Below are positions 1-7,810 of a stretch of 64,000 nt of DNA, one piece after another. Position 1 is the first letter of the stretch. Each line of letters starts with the position of its first letter. A program made the position numbers and the translations under genes. The notes under the pieces were generated by a model. It was not told the origin of the DNA, made no database searches, and saw only the letters and a program-made list of their open reading frames with translations. The DNA is from an uncultured Eubacteriales bacterium. Its GTDB lineage: Bacteria > Bacillota > Clostridia > Christensenellales > UBA1242. The DNA lies in assembly GCA_948787875.1 (NCBI GenBank), contig CAQFKO010000001.1, positions 36,038 to 100,037 of the forward strand, written 5' to 3'.

Positions 1-93
1 AGGTGCAAATACGCTGGCAACTGTGACAGCTACAAGTGCCACTGTTAAAATAATGCTACAAACTAAAGATAAAAATAAATTTCTTTTTTTCAT
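1..93 (-). CDS. Secreted protein, N-terminal part only (cut by window edge)
   Basis: Only the first 31 codons are in the window. They read as a classic signal peptide: a KKR positive start followed by a hydrophobic stretch and an ATVAS-VFA-like end (residues 26-30), so export by Sec is likely. The ATG at 91-93 is preceded by a good ribosome-binding site (GGGAGAT, about 8 bases upstream) and a consensus promoter. The mature protein lies outside the window, so no function can be given. Confidence 0.75.
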   Translation of the reverse strand, partial: MKKRNLFLSLVCSIILTVALVAVTVASVFAP

Positions 94-124
94 TTCTATC
101 ATCTCCCTTTTTTTAGTTTAGACT

Positions 125-153
125 ATTATAATACTTTTGCAATTAAATGTCAA
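125..153 (-). promoter_or_regulatory. SigmaA promoter of the secreted-protein gene
   Basis: On the minus strand TTGACA (148-153), a 17-base spacer and TATAAT (125-130) form a perfect consensus promoter. It leaves a leader of about 25 bases before the start codon, with a ribosome-binding site in it. Confidence 0.85.
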
Positions 154-392
154 TACCTTTCGTAAAAAATATTATAATTTTTTTGTAAAAGCCCAAATTT
201 TCGGCATTCAGATTACAAAAAAGTTTTGTTTTTGTAACCTGTTATATATATTATATCATAACTAAAAAGCAAAATCAAGACCATAAGCCGAAAAAGTGAT
301 GTTTTTGGGCTAAAAAATGCATATTTTTTATGCTTTTTTGTCGAAAATTCGTGTTTTTTACAGTCACATTCTATATATAATATTAATTGCAT
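154..392. other. Non-coding, AT-rich spacer
   Basis: This stretch between a terminator and a promoter holds no convincing gene. A 64-codon open frame crosses it (213-407, minus) but begins inside the terminator and has no ribosome-binding site. A weak inverted repeat (TTACAAAAA / TTTTTGTAA, near 214-235) is present; its role is unclear. Confidence 0.5.
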
Positions 393-416
393 AAAAAAAT
401 GACCCATTTTTGGGTC
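393..416 (-). terminator. Intrinsic terminator of the pyk-lipoprotein operon
   Basis: GACCCA and TGGGTC (401-416) form a six-pair stem; on the minus strand it is followed by ATTTTTTT. It lies about 35 bases after the stop codon of the lipoprotein gene. Confidence 0.85.
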
Positions 417-449
417 AAATTTAAATTTTTTTTGAAAATATTGATACTT

Positions 450-1493
450 TTAAGCCAAAATTTCTATTTTAAAGCTCAATTTCAGCGGTTTACCACTGCT
501 ATCCGTTAAATTCGTAACAAGTGACACATTAAAGCTGTAATCGTTTTTTGTTATATCATTTATTTGAATCAAAATCTTGTTTTCGGAATAATCAGCAGAA
601 ACTATGCTGCTATCACTGAACGAAAACAGAGTTTCGATATTGTTTTCAAGCAAAATGTTTGTATCACTGAAAAACAGTACATTATAGCTAATAACATAAG
701 CGCCACTTTGTGTTTCCAAACTTGACGATTGCAAAGTTATGGTTTCGCCTTCTTTTATAAATTTATCGACTCCGCCAAGCTTTAAAACTGCCTTTCCCGC
801 ACTTTGAATAACATTTATTTTAACAACAAACTTGGTTTTTTCTTTTCCGCTTTGGTCAAGTAGCGAAACCGTTACATTTGCCGTTGCCTCATTGGTGCAA
901 ACCGCATAAATGGTTAGCCTGTCGCTGTTTGGAACTTGAACCTTTGTTTCGTCACTGCTGACAACCTTAAACTTATAATCGCTTTCTAAAATCTGTCTTA
1001 CGTTGTTTTCACCCTCAAATTCCGCCAAAACATCAATGGTATACATTCCTTGCGCTGCAAGTTGAACCTCTGTGAATTTTGGATAAACTTTTGTCGGATA
1101 TTTTTTTAGCGTAACAAGGCAGTGATCGCTGTGTCCGTTTACATTTATTTCTACATCAAGGTCTTCAAAATCGGCTCTTGTTACGGTGATTACTCCATCA
1201 CCTTCAAGCACAAAACGCTGTCTGTTTCGCTCGGTTGCATCATTGTTATAAGTTACTGCATAACCCGACCAAGTGGAAGGATTGACTTTGTAATTTAATT
1301 TTGTCGGAACTCCAAGGTCAACTTCAAAAATCGCCCTGCCCTTGCTGTCATATTTTTCGCTTACAAAGTTAACCGCGTTTGCTCCGTTAGTCGCAGTTGC
1401 ACCACAACCGCTAAAAAGCATGGTTAAAGGCAATGTTATACAAAATAACACCGCCAGCATTATTGACCTTAAATTCTTCTTTAAACTCTTCAA
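450..1493 (-). CDS. Lipoprotein with Ig-like (BIG2-type) repeats
   Basis: A 347-residue protein with a lipoprotein signal peptide: KKNLR, a hydrophobic core, then the lipobox LFSGC with the lipidated cysteine at residue 30. The rest is beta-rich, serine/threonine-rich and organised like bacterial Ig-like domains, with no catalytic motif visible. The start is TTG, chosen because GGAGAAG lies just upstream and because it gives a full signal peptide. It begins 20 bases after pyk stops, so it is probably co-transcribed with pyk and shares the terminator at 401-416. An exposed, membrane-anchored surface protein is the likely reading; its ligand is unknown. Confidence 0.7.
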   Translation of the reverse strand: MKSLKKNLRSIMLAVLFCITLPLTMLFSGCGATATNGANAVNFVSEKYDSKGRAIFEVDLGVPTKLNYKVNPSTWSGYAVTYNNDATERNRQRFVLEGDGVITVTRADFEDLDVEINVNGHSDHCLVTLKKYPTKVYPKFTEVQLAAQGMYTIDVLAEFEGENNVRQILESDYKFKVVSSDETKVQVPNSDRLTIYAVCTNEATANVTVSLLDQSGKEKTKFVVKINVIQSAGKAVLKLGGVDKFIKEGETITLQSSSLETQSGAYVISYNVLFFSDTNILLENNIETLFSFSDSSIVSADYSENKILIQINDITKNDYSFNVSLVTNLTDSSGKPLKLSFKIEILA

Positions 1494-1513
1494 AATTCTT
1501 CTCCAAAAGTATT

Positions 1514-2923
1514 TTAGTCTATATTAGAAACAACAAGCATATTCGAGCCCTGACCGCCCGTTAACACTCCTGCCGTTTGAATAACTATATCGCCACTCTC
1601 CACAAACTCACTCTTTTTTGCAAGTTCTCTTGCCGAAGCCAAAAGCTCATCTGTGCTATAATAAATTTTATCGAGAATAGGATAAACCCCCCACATTAAT
1701 CCAAGTTTGTAATAAACTCTTGAATTTGGGGTAAGCGCAATAATTTTGCAACCCGGCTTAAATCTGCAAATACTTTGAGCAGACATTCCTGTGTTTGTTG
1801 TTACCAAAATAGCATTTGCGTTTAAACTTGTGGCAAGCGCACACGCTGCATAGCCTATTCCGCAAGTAATATTGTTTGTTGGAACAAAGCGTGACAATGA
1901 GTTATTAAAGTCTATGCTTCCCTCTGCTTCTTCCGCAATTTTTTGCATGGTTGCAACAGCTTCAACAGGGTGCTTTCCCGCACTTGTTTCTCCCGAAAGC
2001 ATTATTGCCGAAGTACCGTCGTAAATTGCGTTTGCAACATCGGAAATCTCCGCTCTTGTTGGTCTGATATTGTTTATCATTGATTCAAGCATTTGAGTTG
2101 CCGTTATGCTGAGTTTTCCGAGCTTATTTGCAACTGATATCATATCTTTTTGAATATGAGGCAATTTTTCAAAGGCAATTTCTACACCAAGGTCACCTCT
2201 TGCCACCATTACGCCTTCTGATGCGGAAATAATTTCTTTCATGTTTTCAACGCCTTTTTCAGATTCTATTTTAGAAATTATAAAGGCATTGTCTTCACCA
2301 AGGTCGGCAAGAAATTTTCTTACATCTTCAACATCTCTTGCACGGTTTACAAAAGAAATGGAATAAACATCAACATGTTCTTCCACACCAAACTTTAAAT
2401 CGGATTTGTCAATATCACTGAGATATTCCATATTAAGATCCACACTTGGAACGCTTATGGATTTGTTGTTTGAAAGCTCTCCGCCAACCACAACTTCGGT
2501 ATAAATAACATTTGATGTTTTGCTAAGAACGCAAAGTTCTATCAGTCCGTCGTTAAGCAAAATTTTTGTTCCTTTTTTTACAATTGAAGGAAGCTTTTTA
2601 TAAGTTACAGAAACAATTGAATTGTCGCCGTCTACAAGTTCTGTTGTAAGGGCAAAGTCTTGACCTTTTTTTAGTGTAACCTTTCCGTTTTTAAACTGAC
2701 GAATTCTGATTTCGGGACCTTTGGTATCAAGCATAATTGCAACAGGCAAATTGAGTTCAAATCTTGCTTGCTTAACAAGATTCATAAGTTCTCTGTGAGT
2801 TTCGTGAGTGCCGTGGCTCATATTGAATCTTGCGACATTCATTCCCGCAAGCATCATATTTTTTAAGGTTTCGAGGTCTGAACAAGCCGGACCGATTGTG
2901 CACACAATTTTTGTTTTATTCAT
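1514..2923 (-). CDS. pyk: Pyruvate kinase
   Basis: Converts phosphoenolpyruvate and ADP to pyruvate and ATP, the last step of glycolysis. The 469-residue length fits the core enzyme without the extra C-terminal PEP-utiliser domain found in Bacillus. Family motifs are clear: N-terminal KTKIVCTIGPAC, the substrate loop MLDTKGPEIR, the metal/substrate region VARGDLGVE, and TATQMLESM. The ATG has a good ribosome-binding site (AGGAGAATAG). The gene has its own promoter and leads a two-gene operon with the lipoprotein gene downstream. Confidence 0.98.
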   Translation of the reverse strand: MNKTKIVCTIGPACSDLETLKNMMLAGMNVARFNMSHGTHETHRELMNLVKQARFELNLPVAIMLDTKGPEIRIRQFKNGKVTLKKGQDFALTTELVDGDNSIVSVTYKKLPSIVKKGTKILLNDGLIELCVLSKTSNVIYTEVVVGGELSNNKSISVPSVDLNMEYLSDIDKSDLKFGVEEHVDVYSISFVNRARDVEDVRKFLADLGEDNAFIISKIESEKGVENMKEIISASEGVMVARGDLGVEIAFEKLPHIQKDMISVANKLGKLSITATQMLESMINNIRPTRAEISDVANAIYDGTSAIMLSGETSAGKHPVEAVATMQKIAEEAEGSIDFNNSLSRFVPTNNITCGIGYAACALATSLNANAILVTTNTGMSAQSICRFKPGCKIIALTPNSRVYYKLGLMWGVYPILDKIYYSTDELLASARELAKKSEFVESGDIVIQTAGVLTGGQGSNMLVVSNID

Positions 2924-2954
2924 TCTATTCTCCTAATAATACTTATACACTATT

Positions 2955-2983
2955 ATTATATTAATAAATAAAATAAAATGCAA
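2955..2983 (-). promoter_or_regulatory. Promoter of pyk
   Basis: On the minus strand TTGCAT (2978-2983), a 17-base spacer and TATAAT (2955-2960) lie about 32 bases before the pyk start, directly after the terminator of the M23 peptidase gene. Confidence 0.65.
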
Positions 2984-2984
2984 A

Positions 2985-3011
2985 TAAAAATAAAAGGTAA
3001 AATTACCTTTT
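2985..3011 (-). terminator. Intrinsic terminator of the M23 peptidase gene
   Basis: The palindrome with arms AAAAGGTAA and TTACCTTTT (2992-3011) overlaps the stop codon of the peptidase gene and is followed on the minus strand by a T-rich run. Confidence 0.75.
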
Positions 3012-3654
3012 ATTTATTAAATGAAAAATAATCTGTTGGGTCTATTAAAGTTTCGCCTTTGAGCATTTCAAAGTGCAAATGAACACCGTCTTTCTTTTCT
3101 GTTAAAAAGCCTGTGATTTTGCCAAGTTCTGCACCTTTTTTGACTACATCGCCTTCTTTTACCTTAACATCACTTGAAAGACCTTTGTAAACCACCGTCA
3201 AATTTTCAGAAACCTTTAAATAAACGGTTGAGCCGTCCATCATTGAACTTATAACTTTGGTGACTGTTCCGTCATAAACCGCTTTTGCAACAGTTCCTTC
3301 GGCACAGGCAAAGTCAAGCGCTTGGTGTGTGAACCAATAATTTGATGTGGCGTCATAAATAAGTTTTGTATCGCTGTATTCTTTTGAAATTTCGGCGTTT
3401 TCAAAAGGAAGGTCAAAAATTATTGTGTCATCTGAGGTTGTAGGATTTGAAGGATCGCCTTCGTCGTCTTTGTCACCCGTGTTGTCTACTTGTTCGTTTT
3501 GGTTGCCCGTGTTTATAACATCGTCATTTCCCTTTAATGCCGAATATGCCGAAATTGTTATTATTGCAAGCACCAAAACCGTACACATGGTTACTGTTAT
3601 CGGATAAATATTTCTCTTAAAAAAATGCTTTGCTTTTAGTAAAAAAGTTCTCAT
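3010..3654 (-). CDS. Membrane-anchored M23 (LytM) peptidase, SpoIIQ-like layout
   Basis: A 214-residue protein with one N-terminal membrane segment (about residues 16-40), an acidic Asp/Asn/Thr-rich linker, and a C-terminal LytM domain. The zinc ligands of the family are present: HxxxD (His110, Asp114) and HxH (His192, His194). Enzymes of this family cut peptide cross-bridges in peptidoglycan. Size and layout resemble clostridial SpoIIQ, the forespore-engulfment protein, which keeps the zinc site. No other sporulation gene is near, so a general cell-wall role is equally possible. The ATG has a GGGGGAAG ribosome-binding site. Confidence 0.85.
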   Translation of the reverse strand: MRTFLLKAKHFFKRNIYPITVTMCTVLVLAIITISAYSALKGNDDVINTGNQNEQVDNTGDKDDEGDPSNPTTSDDTIIFDLPFENAEISKEYSDTKLIYDATSNYWFTHQALDFACAEGTVAKAVYDGTVTKVISSMMDGSTVYLKVSENLTVVYKGLSSDVKVKEGDVVKKGAELGKITGFLTEKKDGVHLHFEMLKGETLIDPTDYFSFNK

Positions 3655-3707
3655 AAATCTTCCCCCTTAATATACTCAAAATATTTACCAAAAACATTTT
3701 TTTATAC

Positions 3708-3739
3708 ACAAAAAAAAGAAAATCTTTGCGACTTTCTTT
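3708..3739 (-). terminator. Intrinsic terminator of the LPG-synthase-like gene
   Basis: Ten-pair hairpin (3715-3724 with 3730-3739, one G-U pair, loop of five) followed on the minus strand by TTTTTTT. It lies just after the stop at 3744. Confidence 0.85.
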
Positions 3740-3743
3740 TTTA

Positions 3744-5276
3744 TTATTCATTTGACTCTTTAAGTGCCTGCTGTTTTTTCTTTTTTCCGTTTTTTGAAAT
3801 ATTGATAAATATTTGCGTAAGCTCGTTAATAAAACCATGAATAAGAATAAAGTAATAAGATAAAAATCTCCAAATAAGCAGTGCCCAAACAATGTTATTC
3901 CCTACATCTTGCCAGAACAAAATGATAAACGAAATTTCCATCAAACCCGTTCCGCCCGGAAGCGGAATATAACAACTTGCCATTGCACACAAATAATATT
4001 TTGTTAAGCAGATAAGCAAAAACATAAATGGCTCAGTTCCACTAAGAGCCTCGGGAGTTGCGAACGCCATAACAACAAAATATGCCAAACTTGCATATAT
4101 TATTGATTCCACAAAACTCATAACTATCATTTTAAACAGCACTTTTTTGTGAGTCTTTAAAAATGACATTGAACTTTTGTATTCAGCAACTTGATTTAAA
4201 AACTTTTTAAAGCTTTTTCTATAATTCTTTACGATTTTTAGCTTATAGCCAAGTCTGCATATTCCGCTGATAAATGATCTTGTAAACAAACTTCCGCTGG
4301 AAACCAAAAACATAAACACAACAACCAAAACGGTTACGATAAGCCCAATTACACCCAAAATTTCCACTATCAATAATAAGATATTATTAAGCGGTGAAGA
4401 CAGCGGAATTCTTGGAAGTCCGAAAATGAAAAATGCAAGGGTCATAAGCATATTCATTGTGTTGGTTGTTACCATTTTTATAAGAGGAATGCTGGTTGCA
4501 ACACCGGGAGATATTCCTTTTTTTGCAAGTCTGACAATTTGCATAGGCTGTCCGCCGACCGCAAAAGGTGTTACATTATCATAATACTTTCCCACAACAC
4601 CAACATCATAAGAAAGCGCCCAATGATTTTTGCCCGTAATTCCCTTAATCAAAACTTTGTACATCAAAGTTTGAAGCAATATAAACACTATATAAGCAAA
4701 CACTCCGCCAACAAGCCACCAAAGCCTTTTGCCTTGTGCTTGAATAAGTTGGCTTATATCTAATGTTTCAACCTCGCCCAAAAAGTTTTTTATAATAAAA
4801 ACCATGAACACAATGTTTACTAGCAATAAACACAGGTTAATTATTATGCTCTTTTTTTTCTTTTTCGGAGTTTGCGTTTCCATCGCAAGCTTCATTTTTT
4901 CTTCAACAATTTCTTCGGAAAGCTCAACTTCAATTTTTGCCTCGCTGTCACTGCCATCGCCACTCTTTTCATCGGGCTTTAATTCAACCTCTTGCTCACT
5001 GTTTAAATTTTGTTGCTCCGCCAAATTTTCTTCAACAATTTCTTCGGTTTTTATTTCGGCATCTGCCTTTATTATAAGTTCCGGATTTTGTTGTGATTCT
5101 ATTATTTTTATCTCTTCCGCTTCGTTATTTTTAATCTGTTTTGTTGCGGGTTTGGATTTTTTTTTGTTTGAAATCTTTTTGTTTTGTTTTGAAGCAGAAT
5201 TTGTTTTTGCATCAGAAAAATTGGCAGTGTCTGCCTTTTTTACATTCTTATTCTTACTCTGCCCCACACTTTCCAT
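3744..5276 (-). CDS. Lysylphosphatidylglycerol synthase TM-region family membrane protein (flippase-like)
   Basis: A 510-residue protein. Residues 1 to about 140 are a low-complexity Lys/Glu-rich, probably disordered cytoplasmic tail. The rest is a multi-span membrane domain of the LPG_synthase_TM (MprF N-terminal/AglD) family, shown by the motif around YYDNVTPFAVGGQP and the C-terminal PLPGGTGLMEISF. Relatives move aminoacylated lipids or other lipid-linked molecules across the membrane; there is no aminoacyltransferase domain here, so the substrate is unknown. The long charged tail is unusual. The start follows a -10 box by six bases with no ribosome-binding site (see promoter at 5283-5311). 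Confidence 0.85.
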   Translation of the reverse strand: MESVGQSKNKNVKKADTANFSDAKTNSASKQNKKISNKKKSKPATKQIKNNEAEEIKIIESQQNPELIIKADAEIKTEEIVEENLAEQQNLNSEQEVELKPDEKSGDGSDSEAKIEVELSEEIVEEKMKLAMETQTPKKKKKSIIINLCLLLVNIVFMVFIIKNFLGEVETLDISQLIQAQGKRLWWLVGGVFAYIVFILLQTLMYKVLIKGITGKNHWALSYDVGVVGKYYDNVTPFAVGGQPMQIVRLAKKGISPGVATSIPLIKMVTTNTMNMLMTLAFFIFGLPRIPLSSPLNNILLLIVEILGVIGLIVTVLVVVFMFLVSSGSLFTRSFISGICRLGYKLKIVKNYRKSFKKFLNQVAEYKSSMSFLKTHKKVLFKMIVMSFVESIIYASLAYFVVMAFATPEALSGTEPFMFLLICLTKYYLCAMASCYIPLPGGTGLMEISFIILFWQDVGNNIVWALLIWRFLSYYFILIHGFINELTQIFINISKNGKKKKQQALKESNE

Positions 5277-5282
5277 GTTGTC

Positions 5283-5311
5283 ATTATAATTTATATGAAA
5301 ATATTTGACAA
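5283..5311 (-). promoter_or_regulatory. Promoter giving a predicted leaderless mRNA
   Basis: On the minus strand TTGTCA (5306-5311), a 17-base spacer and TATAAT (5283-5288) are followed by six bases (GACAAC) and the ATG at 5276. Transcription should start at or next to the start codon; no Shine-Dalgarno sequence is present. Confidence 0.75.
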
Positions 5312-5351
5312 TTAATTTCTTATTATTTTTTTATTTTTATTTAATTTAACA

Positions 5352-5403
5352 TAATAAAAAAATCTATATGCCCCATTTAAAAACCAAGTTACATATAGAT
5401 TTT
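5352..5403 (-). terminator. Intrinsic terminator of the foldase gene
   Basis: Twelve-pair stem (5359-5370 with 5392-5403) around a 21-base loop, followed on the minus strand by T-rich sequence. Confidence 0.8.
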
Positions 5404-5408
5404 ATTTT

Positions 5409-7694
5409 TTAAGATATTGAGTCCATCAACTGCTCATAAGTCAGTTTTTCTTCATAAATAATTTTGCCCTCTTCATAATATTTGTTTAACCATTCATATT
5501 CAAGTTTTAAGAAGTAGGTGCCGTTGCTTGAAGAATTGCCTGCAAGAGCAGAATATAGACTGTCATAAAAATAGTCATAAACTGTTTGATTTGAAGCACT
5601 GCAAACATAAGTTTTTTTCATAAGTTTTACAATTTCTTCAACATCGTCGTAAGAAAGATTTTGAACATCAACAAGGCTTTCACCTTGAACATAAACATCT
5701 TCAACTTTTATAAAGTGATAGCCATAATCAGATATAATAACATTGGTCAAAGACTCAACATCACCTGATTCAAGTTTGTTTTTGATTGCAACATTAACAT
5801 CATTTCCGTTTTTTGAAGAGCCGACAAGATTTGATATTATATCTCTTGCGCCTCTTGCAAAGTCAACCACCCAAGAACCGTTTTCGTCAGGATAGTTAGA
5901 CATTACATAACCAATTTTGCTTGAAAGTTCATTTTTTAAGCCATCGGCAGAAAATATAAACTCTAATTCAACAAAGGCAAAAGAAGCTACTTTTCTGTTT
6001 ATTAACGCTTTTGCACCGGCAGTGTCGTCTGCATAAGTTTCTTTTATATTTTCAACTGTTTCAAGAATATAAGACATATTCTCATATTTTTCTTTAAGAG
6101 CGTTTATTTCGGTTTCATTATTAGCAACAAGTGCGTCATAATATTTGATAAAGTCTGCCGATAAAGTCGAATATGCGGTTTTATAAATGCTTTCTATATC
6201 GGATTCGGAAGCGAGCCATTTGATTTCTGATGAATCAACAACTTGTTTTTCACCATCTTTAATATAATAATATTCTATATTTTCATAATCAAAAATATTT
6301 GAAGGAGTTGCATTATCGGATTTTAGCTCAATATAGCCCTTTCCTGTTTTGTCATTGATTGTTTCGTCAAAATAATATGGCTTTACCACTCCGCTAACAA
6401 ATCCGGCAATAATGCTTTGTTCAAGATAGTTGTCTTTTTTTACCTCAGCAAGCATTTTGTAGCCCAAAGTAAGCTTTTCTCTTTCTGCTCTGTAATAGTC
6501 TGCAATAACTTTGTCATAGTCTGTTCCGCTGCCCGAAGCATAACCTTCGAGTTGCTTGATTTGACCTTCCAAATATTCGTCAAACTTAATCAAAATATGC
6601 TGAACTGTGAAGAAAAAGTTTTGACCGTTATAGTTGTAAAGCACAAGGCTTGCACCATCTGATGATGTGATTGTAGAAATAAAACTGCTTTCAACTTGGT
6701 TTGTTTGCATATCTTGATAATATTTATCCAAAAATGCTTTGACAAGCGCTTTGTCGCTAAGAGTTTCTGTGTCGCCGAGCTTTCCGTCGTCTTCACTTCC
6801 GATTTCAATGCCGTAATAGTTTGTTAAATATTCTTGCAAATAAAAGTTTTGGAAAAGTGTTGTGATTTTTGATTCGTAATAAGAATTATAAACTCTTAAA
6901 ATTTCATTTTCAAGCACAACTTTTGCATCTGTGTTTGTGCCACTTGATTTTGCGGAAGAAATAAGCCATTCAACATATCTTGTGTATGCTTGATTTCTTG
7001 AATTTTCGATATAACCATCATAAACGATTTTTTCACGGATTTCGTTGCCTTCGTCGTCTGTTTCGGTAACATATTCAAACAAATATTCTTGAACATGCCC
7101 CAACTCTTTTTTTACATTTTCTTCCGAAAGTTTTTCTGTTTTTGTTTCAAGTTTTTCTGTTCTGCTTTTAATTTCCGGCTTTACGGTTTTGTATGCTTCA
7201 AACTTAACATTATCATCACTCGCCTTGTCATCTTTAAGCCAAACAGGATATCCGTCTTCTTCATAGCCCTTTAAGCTATAAAGTGCCTTTTCATAAACAC
7301 TTACCTGAGAATAAAAATATTCTTTTACCGATTTCCAAACATCTTCTTCGTCTTCTTCTGTGTAAACGATATAGCCGTTTGGATTTTTGGTTTCGTCATA
7401 AAGCATGGCAGAAGAATTTTGACTTACTATTTGCCTCATTGCAACCCAAGTATAAAATGAGTTAACAACGGTTTCGTGGTCATAATAAGCAAAATAATTG
7501 CTGTTGTTTTGATAATAAGTGTAGAACTGATTTATTATATCATTTTTTGTTAAAACGGTTTCACCGACCTGCATAGCGTTACCCGTATTTTTTTTGCTGT
7601 TATCGGGTTTTACAAGTCCGCAACTGCATAGCGAAAACACTGAAAACACCGCTACAAAAACACCAAGTAAAATTGCTTTTAGTTTGTTTTTCAA
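5409..7694 (-). CDS. Parvulin-type foldase lipoprotein (PrsA/SurA-like)
   Basis: Predicted to help secreted proteins fold outside the membrane by cis-trans isomerisation of prolyl bonds. The protein has 761 residues, far longer than typical PrsA (about 290). The start is TTG at 7692-7694, seven bases after GGAGG; a longer reading from an ATG at 7760 has no ribosome-binding site and hides the signal peptide. The lipobox is SLCSC with Cys25. A SurA-like N-terminal region follows, then the parvulin opening strand QHILIKF (about residue 365) and the closing YGYHFIKVED (about residue 668), separated by roughly 300 residues instead of about 90. It lies downstream of mfd, as PrsA/SurA-like genes do in many Firmicutes. 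Confidence 0.8.
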   Translation of the reverse strand: MKNKLKAILLGVFVAVFSVFSLCSCGLVKPDNSKKNTGNAMQVGETVLTKNDIINQFYTYYQNNSNYFAYYDHETVVNSFYTWVAMRQIVSQNSSAMLYDETKNPNGYIVYTEEDEEDVWKSVKEYFYSQVSVYEKALYSLKGYEEDGYPVWLKDDKASDDNVKFEAYKTVKPEIKSRTEKLETKTEKLSEENVKKELGHVQEYLFEYVTETDDEGNEIREKIVYDGYIENSRNQAYTRYVEWLISSAKSSGTNTDAKVVLENEILRVYNSYYESKITTLFQNFYLQEYLTNYYGIEIGSEDDGKLGDTETLSDKALVKAFLDKYYQDMQTNQVESSFISTITSSDGASLVLYNYNGQNFFFTVQHILIKFDEYLEGQIKQLEGYASGSGTDYDKVIADYYRAEREKLTLGYKMLAEVKKDNYLEQSIIAGFVSGVVKPYYFDETINDKTGKGYIELKSDNATPSNIFDYENIEYYYIKDGEKQVVDSSEIKWLASESDIESIYKTAYSTLSADFIKYYDALVANNETEINALKEKYENMSYILETVENIKETYADDTAGAKALINRKVASFAFVELEFIFSADGLKNELSSKIGYVMSNYPDENGSWVVDFARGARDIISNLVGSSKNGNDVNVAIKNKLESGDVESLTNVIISDYGYHFIKVEDVYVQGESLVDVQNLSYDDVEEIVKLMKKTYVCSASNQTVYDYFYDSLYSALAGNSSSNGTYFLKLEYEWLNKYYEEGKIIYEEKLTYEQLMDSIS

Positions 7695-7810
7695 AATATA
7701 ATCCTCCAATTTAACTAATACACTGAAAATTATAACCAAATAAACATAAAAAATCAACACTTTTTAATAATAAAAAAGTGTCAGATTTTATAATTTTTGA
7801 TATTTGACGA

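Noticed and set aside
213..407. 64-codon open frame in the spacer after the lipoprotein gene
   Set aside because: It starts inside the intrinsic terminator, has no ribosome-binding site and is composed of low-complexity AT-rich codons.
4804..5289. 161-codon plus-strand frame over the start of the flippase-like gene
   Set aside because: Its Ser/Phe-rich composition is the mirror of the Glu/Lys-rich tail on the other strand; no ribosome-binding site.
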